Shown: positions 33,144-44,285 of the stretch, piece by piece
Layout of the letters: each line of letters opens with the position of its first letter
Position numbering within the stretch: the first letter of the stretch is position 1
DNA from: Lantana camara
Taxonomy: Eukaryota; Streptophyta; Magnoliopsida; Lamiales; Verbenaceae
Direction: 5' to 3'
Length of the DNA stretch: 64,000 nt
Assembly (NCBI GenBank): GCA_037501455.1
Contig: CM074865.1
Span: forward strand, 10,205,001 to 10,269,000
Notes under the pieces: model-generated
The model's database searches: none
The model's input: the letters and a program-made list of their open reading frames with translations, nothing else
What the model was told of the DNA's origin: nothing
Program-made: the position numbers and the translations under genes

Positions 33144-33776
33144 ATGATAGCAGGGGGTTCCTCAGGAGGGGATTCCAATGCTTCTCGACGCCGGTATGTC
33201 CGGAGTTATGATCAACGCCCCTCGGTGCCCAAATCAGTTTATGTCATTCAAGAAGCAAAATATAAACGCTTGAAGGAACATGATGTAATAAGATTTATGG
33301 ATAGGGACTTGGAACACATTGTAACACCCCATGGGGTCAGTGAAACCTCTGACTGCCCCATGGTGGTTAATTTAGATGTCCACAATCACATTGTAAAGAG
33401 GGTGTTAGTAGAAAGTGGAAGCTCTGTTAATGTTTTGCCCTACACCACGTTCCAGAAAATGAATGTTACTAACCTCCTGCTCGAACCCCTCAAAACAGCC
33501 CTCATTGGCTTTGTGGGTTCGGAGGTTGTTCCGCGAGGGCAGATTCGCTTGGCCACCTCATTTGGTCGTGCCCCACAGCGAAAAACACTCATGGTCACCT
33601 ACGCGGTGGTAGAAGTTGAGATCCCTTACAACATCATAATTGGGCGACCAGCCCTCGTGGATTTCAAAGCAATTATCTCCACTTACCATCAGAAATCAAA
33701 TTTCCCACCCCCGAGGGTGTCGGAGAAGTTTTGTACAACGTTCGAGAGGCCTAAGAATGCTACATGCTATCCCTAA
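33144..33776 (+). pseudogene. G2 protease domain
   Basis: These 210 codons carry the retroviral-type aspartic protease region, with VKRVLVESGSSVNVLP, then ALIGFVGSEVVPRGQIRL and IPYNIIIGRPAL. The active-site Asp of the family is Glu here (VESG in place of VDSG or VDTG), so activity is doubtful. The frame stops at 33774-33776. Confidence 0.75.
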
Positions 33777-34061
33777 AAAAGCCCAAAGCGGAGAAAGCGT
33801 TCCAGATTGGATCCACCAAGAAATCCGTAGATTTTCCCAATCTGGACGAGGATGGTCCTGTGCGTAAAAGGGACAAGATGAACAGAAAGAAGAACAAAAA
33901 GAAGGATCCCAACACCAAGGGCACCCTCGAAACTGCCCTGCCAGGGACGATTGGGGAATCCTCTTTCGAAGAAGACGAGCGCGTTGAAGGCGAGCCTATT
34001 GATGATGGTCATTTGACAGGAAAGAAAAGGGCGCTCGAACTCCCTCGTACAGAGATACGAA

Positions 34062-35270
34062 TTGAGCCCACGAAAAAATTTCTCACTATTGAGTTGGAAC
34101 CGGGTAACAAGGATAAAACCACTCAGATTGGGTCCAATCTTTCAGGTCCCGCAAATCATGATGATAGACTTCCTCCGGGAAAATATTGACGTTTTTGCAT
34201 GGAAAGCATCTGACCTTACCGGGATTGACCCGAGCGTCATAGTCCATAGGCTCAACGTGGACCCCTCCTTTAAGCCAATAAAACAGAAGAAGCAGGATGT
34301 GCATGATTTTTGAAAGAAGGTTATCGAAGAGGAGGTTAACAAGCTTCTCGAGGCCCAGTATATCGAGCCCATACTATATCCGGAGTGGTTGTACAATGTG
34401 GTTCTAGTACCCAAAAGCGCAAATAAATGGCGCATATGCAATGACTCCACTGATCTTAACAAGGCCTGTCCCAAGGATCCTTACCCGTTACCCCGAATAG
34501 ACCAGCTGGTAGATTCAACTGCTAGTTGCGAGCTCATAAGTATGATAGATGCCTTTCAACGGTACTATCAAATCTTTATGGCCCCTGAGGACAGTCCCAA
34601 AACTTCCTTTGTTGTCCACTTGGGTGTCTACTGTTTCTTAGTCATGCCTTTTCGGCTCAAGAACGCTGGGGCCACTTACCAGCGCCTCGTTAACAAGATG
34701 TTTGAGAAAGAAATTGGAGGGTCCATGGAGGTGTACGTGGACGATATGATTGTTAAGAGCGAGCGTCAGAGCTCGCACCTTGAGGATCTCAAGTGCACAT
34801 TTGCCATCCTGCGCCAATACGGCATGAAGTTAAATCCCTCAAAGTGTACTTTTGGAGTACGAGAAGGAAAATTCTTGGGCTACATGGTCAGTCAACGGGG
34901 GATTGAAGCTAATCCGGAAAAAATCAAAGCCATTTTGGACATCCCTTCCCCTCGTAACCTTAGGGAAGTACAGGTGCTGGTAGGGAAAATCATTTCTTTG
35001 AACAGATTTATCTCACGCTCAGTAGATAGAAACCTCCCTTTCTTCAAAATCCTGCGCAATGCTCGAAATTTTGCTTGGACCGAGGAATGTGAGAAAGCAT
35101 TACAGGACATGAAGGCTTACCTTTCGAGTGCTCCACTCCTGACAAAGCCAATTGAGGGTGAGAGGTTGTTTATGTACCTCTCTGTTTCCACTGAGGCCAC
35201 GAGCGCAGTCCTGATAGCCATACAGGAGCGTAAACATTTGTCTGTCTACTATTTAAGCAAAACATTATAG
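34062..35270 (+). pseudogene. G2 reverse transcriptase and RNase H start
   Basis: The clear part is 34389-35270 (293 codons): WRICNDSTDLNKACPKD, LPRIDQLVDSTA, FLVMPFRLKNAGATYQRL and YVDDMIVKSE with the catalytic Asp pair, then the connection domain. Upstream a frame from 34062 carries the NVDPSFKPIKQKK lead-in. The frame ends at TAG 35268-35270 within the RNase H, where relatives have a Gln, so it is probably a C-to-T change. Confidence 0.85.
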
Positions 35271-35288
35271 GGGGCTGAGAGAAAGTAT

Positions 35289-35720
35289 TTGGAAATCGAA
35301 AAGTTCGCATTCACCCTCATCAACGCATCACGACGGTTGAGGTCGTACTTCCAGGCACACTTAATAACTGTCCTCACGGATCAGCCATTAAAGCAAGTGT
35401 TGTCCAAGCCAGACGTATCTGGAAGACTGATAAAGTGGACCATTGAATTAAGCCAGTTTGACTTAAGTTTCGAGCCTAGAACTGCCATACAAGCGCAAGT
35501 CGTCGCGGATTTGTTGGTTGAACGCTTTAGATTAGAGCCTGCCGTTCCTAAAAACGACGGTCTATGGGTCCTGCACACGGATGGTTCCTTAACCTCTCAA
35601 GGGGGAGGAGCAGGGGTAACCCTTAGAGACCCCAATGGAATCGAGATAGACTTCGCAATCAGATTAGATTTCCAGGTCACCAATAACGAGAGGGAATACG
35701 AAGCTCTCGTACAAGGCTAA
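35289..35720 (+). pseudogene. G2 RNase H and start of second RNase H
   Basis: The frame begins with the rest of RNase H (IEKFAFTLINASRRLRSYF, then DQPLKQVLSKPD). It continues into the second RNase H typical of Tat elements: LWVLHTDGSLTSQGGGAG and NNEREYEALVQG. It stops at 35718-35720. The second domain continues in the next frame. Confidence 0.8.
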
Positions 35721-35773
35721 AAATTACTTTTCAAAATGGAGCTTCCAAAATTACCGTCTATATTGATTCACAA

Positions 35774-36646
35774 TTGATTGCGAGCCAGATTGAAGGAACT
35801 TGTGAGGCTCGAGAAACCACCATGGTGCAGTATTTGAGAAAGGCAAAAGAGATCATTGGGAAATTCAAGGAATTCCATCTACTCCAGGTCCCAAGAGCAG
35901 AAAACGAGCGCGCTGACGCTCTTTCAAAATTTGCCTCGGCATTGGAAGGTACAGGTGAGCGCTCTGTCACGTTCCTTAGAACTGAAGAGCCATTGATAAA
36001 GGAGAAGGTCAAACAGGTGGTAGCTATGATCGATCCTCACGAGCCCTGTTGGCTCGATGATGTAGTGAGATTTATCAAAGATGGCGTCTATCCCAAAATC
36101 AGGAACAAGGCCCCTCGGTTTTCTCTGGACTCTGAGGGGAGATTATTGAAAAAGTCTTTTCAAGGCCCGCCAATGAGATGGCCCTCGCAAGCCAAAGAGA
36201 CGCTCGAGCATATTCACAGTGAAAGCTGTGGAAATCATTTTGGGGGCCGTATCCTTGCCAAGAAAGTCCCGAGGAGCGGGTTCTATTGGCCCACGATCCT
36301 CCAAGACGCTATTGAGTTTTCCAAGAAATGTCCCAAGTACCAATTTTACTCTAATCTCCCCCAATTGCCAACCACTCAGATGATTCCAATAGATGTCTCG
36401 TGGCCCTTTGACCAATGGGGGATCGGCATTGTAGGCCCTTTGCCCATGGCGGTCGGACAGAAAAAGTTCGTTATCTTAGCTGTTGATTACTTCACCAAGT
36501 GGGCCGAATCTGAGGCCGTAGCAAAGATCACTTTCAGGGTCTTGAGGGACTTCATATGGAAGAGCATTATCTACAGATACGGCATACCGAGGGTACTTAT
36601 TTCAAATAATGGGTCCCAGTTCATTGCGGCGGACACCCGAGAATAG
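35774..36646 (+). pseudogene. G2 second RNase H end and integrase core
   Basis: The start completes the second RNase H (RAENERADALSKFAS). Integrase follows. Its zinc-binding part reads ESCGNHFGG and KKCPKYQ, where the second Cys is Tyr. The core reads DQWGIGIVGPLP and VDYFTKWAESEA. The second catalytic Asp is Asn (LISNNGSQF). The frame ends in TAG at 36644-36646. This integrase has lost two key residues. Confidence 0.83.
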
Positions 36647-36655
36647 TGTTCAGAA

Positions 36656-37251
36656 TTGGGAATCGAGCAGCGCTTTACTTCCGTGGGTCATCCCCATGCT
36701 AACGGGCAAGCGGAGGTCACCAACAGGGTCATTTTACAGCATCTAAAGACAATGCTCGAGAGCAAGAAAAATGAATGGGCAGAGGAATTGCAAGGTGCCT
36801 TGTGGGCTTATCGCACCACTCCACAAGCGTCCACTGGCGAAACACCCTTCGCGCTCGTCTATGGATCAGAAGCAATGATACCTGCGGAGATTGCACAAGA
36901 ATCTGTTCGCATGGCATACTTCAAACCCAGAGCCAACGAAGAGGGTAGAGCACTGGAGTTGGACCTTTTGGAAGAAAAATGGACAAGGCATGGGCACTGA
37001 TCCATCAATATAAGGCGTCCGTCGCTCGTCAATACAATAAGCGAGTTAGAGAAATGACTTTTCAGCTGGGGGACTTGGTCCTAAAGAAAGTGGAAGTCTC
37101 AAGGCACGTGGGCAAGCTAGATCCCAACTGGGAAGGTCCGTTCAAGGTTATACAAGTGCGAGCGAACAACACATACACGCTCGAGTCACTGCAGGGCGAG
37201 CGTCTCCCCTGCCTCTGGAACGCATGCAACCTTAGGCGGTTTTATGTTTGA
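36656..37251 (+). pseudogene. G2 integrase C-terminal part
   Basis: Frame 36656-37000 has GHPHANGQAEVTNR, which contains the third catalytic acid, and ALWAYRTTPQ. A frameshift leads to 36979-37251 with FQLGDLVLKKVEVSRHVGKL and the GPFKVIQV region, ending NLRRFYV at the usual end of pol. Confidence 0.83.
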
Positions 37252-37694
37252 GTTGATTTTTTAAAAAAGCCCATGTTGGGGCCTGATGTACTTGCTATTT
37301 CTCAGAAAATTATAATAAAAGTGGCTTTGAATGTTTATTTTTAAAATGTGCAGGCTATTGAAGATTCTCCCTTGGGATCAAGAGCGTAAACTACGCGGGC
37401 CCAAGGGGCATGAATCCCTCATCTCGAAAATCAAAGGCTCCTAGCCCAATTTGCACACACAAGCGTCCTAGTAGGCCCGGGTAGCCTCTAACACAGGTAC
37501 CCAACGCTCGAAAATGGGACTCACTGCAAAATTTGATCAAGGGAAAATCAATGGTACAAAGGCCAAGCCCCTCAGACCAAAGCAATTGCAATCTACAAGG
37601 AAAGAAACCTTCAGACAAGTTTTTGTAAATCCTAAACCAGGATACCCATGAGCAGGATCCTCGGGTTTGCCAGAGATACTACACTAAAGCAAAA

Positions 37695-38125
37695 TTTTCA
37701 CAAGTCTTGAATGAGGGCAGTCTTCCAGTAAGACCCTCGTGATTACTCAAGACTTAGCAAAATTCTCCAAAGTTTTTAAATAAATTTCCACAAGTCTTGA
37801 ACGAGGGCAGTCCTCAAGTAAGACCCTCGTGATTACTCAAGACTTAGCAAAATTGCCCAAGTTTTTAAGTGAATTTTCACAAGTCTTGAACGAGGGCAGT
37901 CTTCCAGTAAGACCCTCGTGATTACTCAAGACTTGGCAAAATTCTCCAAAGTTTTTAAGTAAATTTCCACAAGTCTTGAATGAGGGCAGTCCTCAAGTAA
38001 GACCCTCATGATTACTCAAGACTTAGCAAAATTTTCCAAGTTTTAGGCAAATTTTTACAAGTTTTGAACGAGGGCAATCTTCCAGCAAGACCCTCGTGAT
38101 TACTCAAGACTTAGTAGCATTTCCC
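37695..38125. repeat. Tandem repeat, five copies of ~90 bp, in the G2 3' region
   Basis: Copies begin at about 37695, 37785, 37874, 37964 and 38053. Each contains CACAAGTCTTGAACGAGGG and later CCCTCGTGATTACTCAAG, so each unit is also an imperfect palindrome. Tandem repeats in the 3' region are known in Tat and Ogre elements. Confidence 0.9.
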
Positions 38126-38365
38126 AAATCCTACATCTTTTACTTAGCATGTTACCCAAAATCTTAGCATTGCAAGATTTTGTTACAACAACCGCAAACT
38201 AAAATTTTGTAACAAGCATTGCAGGGAATAAAAAAAGAAGACAAGTCATGGAAAGAAAAATTCTTCATTGATAAAAGTCAAAGATTACAAGACGAGGGCA
38301 CGATGGCCCTTGGAATTCTTACAAAACTAAAAAAGAAAAAGACAAGGAAAATTTTCATAAGCAAC
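38126..38365. other. G2 3' region between tandem repeat and solo LTR
   Basis: This is AT-rich and non-coding. A plus-strand frame starting at 38219 resembles no family and runs into the inserted LTR. Confidence 0.5.
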
Positions 38366-38370
38366 GTCCT

Positions 38371-38811
38371 TGATGAGTACTCGCCGAATCTATCAACTCT
38401 CTCTTCTTTTCTCTCGTATTTTGTGTTCCATTTTCATAGTGACTAAACTCTTCCTTATATAGACCTGGAGTCCTATTAGGGTTTACTACCTCTCCGATTC
38501 CGTATTGGATTCTGTCTTATCACTTCGTCTTCTTTCGTCTCTATCCTTAGGATTCCTTCCTTTCTCCATCAAGTCATAACGTGAAGTTTATAACTACTAA
38601 GTGTCCTTCCGTAAATAGAGTCCAAGGAACGAACGTATCGAGCGAGCTCCGTATACAGCTCGTCATACCTGAGCTTTCCCAAAGGGCAGTGCTCGCAACT
38701 TATACGACCCTGGCAGAGCGAGCTCGTACAGCGAGCTGTCATAAGTTAGTTGTGTATTATTCTAACTCTTCTAGGGCTGGCCATGTGTCTTAGGTGGGTA
38801 GGGCCCCATCA
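38371..38811. mobile_element. Solo LTR of the G1 family inserted in G2
   Basis: The 441-bp sequence starts TGATGAGTACTCGCCGAATC and ends GGGTAGGGCCCCATCA, like the G1 LTRs but more diverged. A perfect 5-bp target duplication GTCCT lies at 38366-38370 and 38812-38816. No internal sequence remains, so it is the product of recombination between the two LTRs of a former full element. It lies at the 3' end of the antisense gene of G2. Confidence 0.93.
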
Positions 38812-41735
38812 GTCCTCCTCCAGGTTCACCACCTCTTGCTGAGCAGGGGCAACGGGCTCTTGGGCTTGAGGGTTAGGCTCTTGCGCTTGAGGGACAGATT
38901 CTTGGGCTTGTGGGGCTGCCTGCCCCACGCCCTCGACAGGCGGAGCTGGTGTATTTTCCGAGGCAGGGGCATTCTCAGTAGTAGGAGCGGGGACGTTTTC
39001 CTGAGGTACGGTGTCCCGAGGGCCCTCGAGGGCAAATACAACATCATTAGCCCCCTCGTTGGTTCCCACTTAAGGCATTTTCTCTATAGGATGAGATGTC
39101 ATGTACTCGTCTTGTATGAGCTCAACAACAAAGTTATACTCCGGCTCAACAGGATTAGCCTATGGATCCTCGTTGACATCCTCCTCCTCGCATCGTTCAT
39201 TTAGCCTCAGCCCCATATCTGTCCGTCCTCGAGCGGAGGCCTCCCCCAGTCCTTTGTGGATCATTTGCTCAATTGCCAAGTTAAAGGCTTTTTGAGCCTC
39301 ATCAAAGCAATGAAGGGAGGCGGCAAAGGAAAAGCCTTGCTATGACAGAATTTTATGAGTTCCTCCTTGTTAGCCCTCTCAATACGCTCAGGTAGCTCCC
39401 TCATTACGTCTACATATTTTTTCTCTGCATTATTGGACTGGGTGACCCATCTGTTCCTATCGTCTATCAACTTCTTATGATTCTCGTTGAGGGTATTGTA
39501 GTCCGTGCGGTAATTCTTCTTAGAAGCATCGCATTTCTTGAATCCTCCTCCAACTTCTTGGTGTATGCCTCCAGCTTTTTGTATTCCGTCTCAAGGGAGA
39601 GGAACTTCACCTTCTCCATATCCAACTCGTCTTGAATTTGAGCCGGATCATTCGAGCGAGCCATTTTCTTGTACTTAGCCTTGCGCTCGGAGTACAGGGT
39701 AGCCCTCATTTGAAGGTTTTTCGCCCTTGGGAGTACTTGCTGTGTTTTTCAAGGAAAATAAGGAAGATATTCTGTACTTAGAATCTTTTTGAGGAATTAA
39801 GAAAATGACAACTAAAAGGAGAAGTAACGAGGGGACTTACAGAAATGATGGCATGGACCATGTCGGCGGCAACCCTCTCCGTGTTCTGGGAGAACAATGC
39901 TCGGTGGTCCCCAGAGAATTAGACCCGCTCGTAGAGTCCCTCAGTGATCATACGGGAAGGCGGTTGGGAGCTCAGCAAAATGGGGCCCCCTTCTGGAGTG
40001 CGATCGATATTCCTATCCCCCAAACGCTCGAAATCCCATAAGTGGTCCTCCTCAGAAGACGAGGTATCACCGTCGCCTCTTGTACCCTCCACCACTTGTT
40101 TGCCCTTACCCAAAATAGGGATGTTGTCGGGCATCCTCTTCCTCTTCCTGGAAATGAAGGTTGCACCCCCTTGAGACCCTCGGATGACCACGCTCGAAGC
40201 GGGTTTTGGTGGGTTGGCAGTAGGAGGGGTGGCTCTCCTCGCATTGGGAGCATCAGCTGGACGGGCAATTATCCTCGTCTCTGCGCTTAACGCCCGTACG
40301 TCTCCTCGACCTTGGGTTGGTGGGGCAGTGCTTGAACTCGTCCCTTGGTGACCTCCACGACCATCACCACGGCCTGTCCCCCGTCCGGTCCCTCGCCCAC
40401 GAGGGTTCACCTGGTTTCCTTAGTTGTTCTGGCGGCGGTTGTTTATAACGTTGGTAATATTATGCATGTTTGCACCGGCCATGATGATAGCAACGCCTGG
40501 AAAGAAACATAAAAAGAAAAAACGAGGGTTAATGCTTGTACTGAAAATTTTCTACAAACCAAGATCAAGCAGTTAGTATTCCTAAATAAAGTTAGTCCCT
40601 AGAAGCTAACCATCTCTCTCCAAATTTCGAGCGGGAGGATTTTTGATATAATATGGGTCATTTATAATCCCGTACAAAAACATGACTTCGGCATCATCGG
40701 TTAAATCCTTGGCTTGGGCTACCAACCCTCGTCCCTCATGGCACTAGCAAGGTCTTTGGACCAGTTTTCAGAGAAAGTATGGGGTAAACGATGCCTAACT
40801 ATGGGTCCCTCCCCGTGTGAAATCCACTCTCGTGGAACCCCAAAATCTTCACCCTCGGGAGCCCTCACAAAGAAGAATTTCTTTTTTCATTCTACGCCAT
40901 GGGTTGTGGGAGAGTCTATCAGTTTCAAACCGGATTTAGCTTGGATATAGAAAATACCCGCCCTCGGGGATGAACGGGGCGAGCGGGCAACTTGGAAAAG
41001 GGCATTAAAATTTCGGAATGAGAGTTGATGTTTGGTACAGGCCATGAGGGTTACAAAAACGGTTATCAAAGATAAACCGTTGGGCAAAACTTGGGTTGGG
41101 CACAAGTTGAGGTTATTCAAGATATCAGCTACAGGCTCGGGTATGGGAAATCTCAGTCCTCCAAAAACTACAGAATCTAAGTACACGGCCATCTCTCCCG
41201 GAGGGGGATTATTTGCTCGCTCGTGTTCTTCAGGAATCCTCCATTGGTAACGCTCGTCCCAATATATGGGGGCCAGCATGGATACTATCTCCCCTCGTGT
41301 GATGGTACTTTGGATTTCGACTGGGGGAACCTCCGTCGCTTGCATACCAGATCCTTCCCCCTCATTTAACCCCTTGGCTTTCTTGGCTTTTCTGGTTTTC
41401 TGGGGCTTCTTCCTTTTGCCCTTGGCAGGGGTTCTCTCCGAGGGCCCAACTTCTCCTTCAGATTCAGGGGCAGGTGCAAAAACGGCCACGGTCACAGTGT
41501 GGCGATGGGGATGAGTTGCCCTCTCCTATACCGGTAAAATCCCCCCTTGTCTTTCTGCCTCAAACACCATGTTCATTTCATCAAACAGGTGTTCAACACC
41601 CTCAGGGTTTCTCTCATCCATGGCTAAGACTGTTGCGTCTAGCTCCTCGTCCCTGGGGGAACCCGGTTGGGATGAGCTTTGAGTGGCCATCTCATCAACC
41701 TCACGGGTAAATTCCTCCACGTGATCTCTTGCCAT
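38812..41735 (-). pseudogene. Antisense accessory gene of G2: Transposase_28-like domain, NLS and coiled coil
   Basis: The gene reads opposite to gag-pol. The N-terminal frame 41735-41526 begins MARDHVEEFT. Frame 41495-40887 has a basic run (KGKRKKPQKTRKAKKAK, likely nuclear signal) and the domain 'putative gypsy type transposon' at residues ~99-200, including GGLRFPIPEPVADIL. A TGA at 40887-40889 sits where relatives have Trp; the domain continues after it (KKKFFFVRAPEGEDFG). Frame 40410-39919 is RG-rich and then acidic. Frames 39709-39467 and 39470-39261 are coiled coil, and 39069-38809 is a Pro/Ala/Gln-rich tail that ends at the solo LTR. Introns are likely between these pieces but I have not fixed their borders. 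Function unknown. Confidence 0.65.
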
Positions 41736-42023
41736 TGCGGTTATGGAGGTTGGAAGAAGTATAGTAATTTTTGGAAATGGGGGATGTTCAAGGAAGGCCA
41801 GAAATTTTTGGAGGAAAGGTGAAATTCTGGGAAGATACTCAATCCTAAACCCGTACTAAGATTAGCAAGTCAAAAATTAGTAGAATTGCAGGAATTTTAC
41901 CTTAAAGATTTCTAGAAAAAACTTGCAAGTGTTTGAAGATTTCTGGGTTTGCTCTGAAGAATTTTTGCACAAAGGGATTCTGAGTTCTAGTTCGCGTAAA
42001 GAAGAAGGAAATATGGCAAATCC

Positions 42024-42034
42024 CTTATTTATAG
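42024..42034 (-). promoter_or_regulatory. TATA box of the G2 antisense gene
   Basis: CTATAAATAAG on the minus strand lies about 290 bases before the ATG at 41735. It is separate from the LTR promoter and points towards the antisense gene. Confidence 0.5.
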
Positions 42035-42323
42035 GGTATGATTTCGGGGTATTAAATTCAAATGGAAATCATTTCCCGCCTTGGTAACCGCCCACTTTTG
42101 GGAACCGTCACCTACTTCCCAAGATTCACGCGTCATTTCCTTGATATTCGCCCCCACTCTCATATAAGCATTTAATGCTGGGCCCAACGAGCGGTCATTT
42201 GAAATGACTGCATTAATTGCTTGTCAGACAAGGCTTCGGCAACACGTAAGGCCCTCAAGCACGAGCGTCACCCTCGGACATTTGAAAGTTTCAAATTCTA
42301 CAGCCTTTACCAAGGACTGTAGA

Positions 42324-42338
42324 ATGGAGGGGGCAAAA
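42324..42338 (+). other. Polypurine tract of G2
   Basis: The run ATGGAGGGGGCAAAA directly precedes the 3' LTR. Confidence 0.8.
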
Positions 42339-43170
42339 TGATGAGGATAAAATAAGTTTGACCCATGTTTTGACACGTGGCACGGTCAACGCATGACATG
42401 TGGATTCACTGGTCCCCTTACGTCCCAGATCTTCATCAACACATAATCACCCCAGCGCTCATTAACGAGCGCCTCAAGGCCTTCTAACTATCGCCAACTT
42501 CGCTTTACCATGCATGCCTTCATAGTTTTAATGAAGTCATTAACGGGCGCCATGTCCCTTCAGACATGCCCTCGCACAACAACTGAATAAAGGGGTCCCT
42601 TATCCCCTCGTTGCACTGCTTGGACGCTAATCCCCATGTGGATCACCCCGTCCATCAAGCCCGATTAACACGAGCGTGCTTCCCACCCTCGTTACCAACC
42701 TCCAAGACGGCTCTCTGACACCCGTACAAGCCCGTGCACCTGACTCTGTTGCAAACAATAACTTTTACCAGCTTTTGCAGGAGATTCCTCCTAGGATTCT
42801 CCTCGTTGCGACATGTGTTAGGGCAACATTAGGGCAGGACCACACAAGGCAAATTACCAAAGGTTCCCTGACCCTCAACTATAAATAGGGAAGTTCATCT
42901 TCATCCCTGTAAGCATTCTTCCTTACTGTAACTTCATTACACAGCTTACATTTTCTCTTTCAGATCATTATCTGACTTGAGCGTCGGAGAGCCAAACTGG
43001 GAATCACCCCCAGTTTTCCCAGCTTGGCCTTCTGACTTTGTTGGTGTTTGTCCTAGCAGGTAGAGCCCATAGCTTTTCCGGCGACCCTCTTTGAGCTTAT
43101 CTACTGTTTCCCCTCCTCAACAAAATAGAAAGTGATCGGAGTTTGACCCTTACCTAATCGGACACCATCA
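42339..43170 (+). repeat. 3' LTR of G2
   Basis: The 832-bp LTR matches 30037-30861 with a few percent of differences and a short indel near the start. It ends CACCATCA and is followed by GTATG. Confidence 0.93.
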
Positions 43171-43175
43171 GTATG

Positions 43176-43946
43176 ACTTAATTCAATTCTGGTAGTTGAT
43201 ACCTAACAATTACCGGACCATTTCACACTATTTTCATACTTATGGGATCTTTCGTGTAAGTGTTAACAAAGCAAAACATGTGACAATCCTGAAGATAACC
43301 CTCCCACAGCTAACAAATTTGACTTTCATGCATATTTCACATATTTGTACTGTTCACACCTAACAACAATGACCCAAAACAAATTAAAATGGTACATTTT
43401 AGAAGTCACTATATGCAATGTCATAGATATTATTTGTATGGTACTAAAAAATTCTAACCCAAATCCGACTCCACCGAACCCAACCAATTATAAAATATAC
43501 TTATTATTTGATTTGTCATTCTTCTTCAATTTTTTATCAACCACACGGTAAGTATAAAATACTCACCCTCTCGTTAAATTAACTTGACAGAACCAGGTTT
43601 GAGATCTAATTTCCCAATATTACTAATATCAAACTAAACCTTAATTAAGGCACCAGAAATAAAACTAATAATATTTGCTACCAATGTTTAATTTTCCAAT
43701 TCAAGCATCACGAATCAAACACAATAACAAACATATAATCGCATTAACCCCCTAGCTAACAGAATTATATATATATATATATATATATTACGAATTTATA
43801 TGAAACGTATGCGTGTATTTGTGGGATCTAGAAAACATGAAAAGACACCAATATTTATTAGTCCAACCACTGAAGCATGAAATACACACTAGGTGGCGCT
43901 ATGTAACTGAATTTCTCATATGATTCTAGTATAATGAAATGAAGTT
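43176..43946. other. Spacer between G2 and C2
   Basis: AT-rich DNA with a TA run at 43766-43789. The stretch 43445-43560 resembles 57530-57580 plus 57930-58030, so part of a dispersed repeat is present. No gene is visible. Confidence 0.5.
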
Positions 43947-43951
43947 CATAA

Positions 43952-44131
43952 TGTAAAAATATAGAAAGCTAGAAGTCAGGTTTGTGTAATCGTGTATTTA
44001 TTTTTCCCTTGATTTACTTTTCTTTCGTAGCCTAGATGTATAGTGTACTTATACAGCCTTGTACTTTGTATTCTTTACAATACAGAAATATAGAATTCAT
44101 TCCCAATCAATGGCTTTTCTAATAAACAACA
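43952..44131 (+). repeat. 5' LTR of C2
   Basis: The 180-bp LTR differs from the 3' copy at about seven positions plus a 1-base indel. TATACAGCC and CTTATACAG are AT-rich promoter-like segments, but no clear TATA box is assigned. Confidence 0.93.
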
Positions 44132-44143
44132 TGGTATCAGAGC
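44132..44143 (+). other. Primer-binding site of C2
   Basis: TGGTATCAGAGC matches the end of plant initiator tRNA-Met and lies directly beside the LTR. Confidence 0.92.
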
Positions 44144-44285
44144 TGGCGACCCATTAAACGGATTCGACCTTGCTCATCATGTACCTCACCCTTTCCCGGC
44201 CATGGCCGATGATAGCATCATGTCAAGCTCCGGCAAGGAATCGTAGCAGCCCGTCGATTCCTGGCCACACAGTTAACAAGTATTA

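Larger units (their letters stand above)
30037..43170 (+). mobile_element. Ty3/Gypsy LTR retrotransposon G2, Tat lineage, degenerate
   Basis: LTRs of 825 and 832 bp begin TGATG and end CCATCA. The target duplication is GTATG (30032-30036 and 43171-43175). Gag, protease, RT, RNase H, a second RNase H and integrase read in order on the plus strand but with many stops and frameshifts. The 3' region of about 5 kb holds a 90-bp tandem repeat, an inserted solo LTR and an antisense accessory gene. By LTR divergence it is older than G1, and the G1-family solo LTR inside it agrees. Confidence 0.94.

Noticed and set aside
37695..38125. CRISPR-like array
   Set aside because: The ~90-bp units are directly adjacent copies without unique spacers and lie in a plant retrotransposon.
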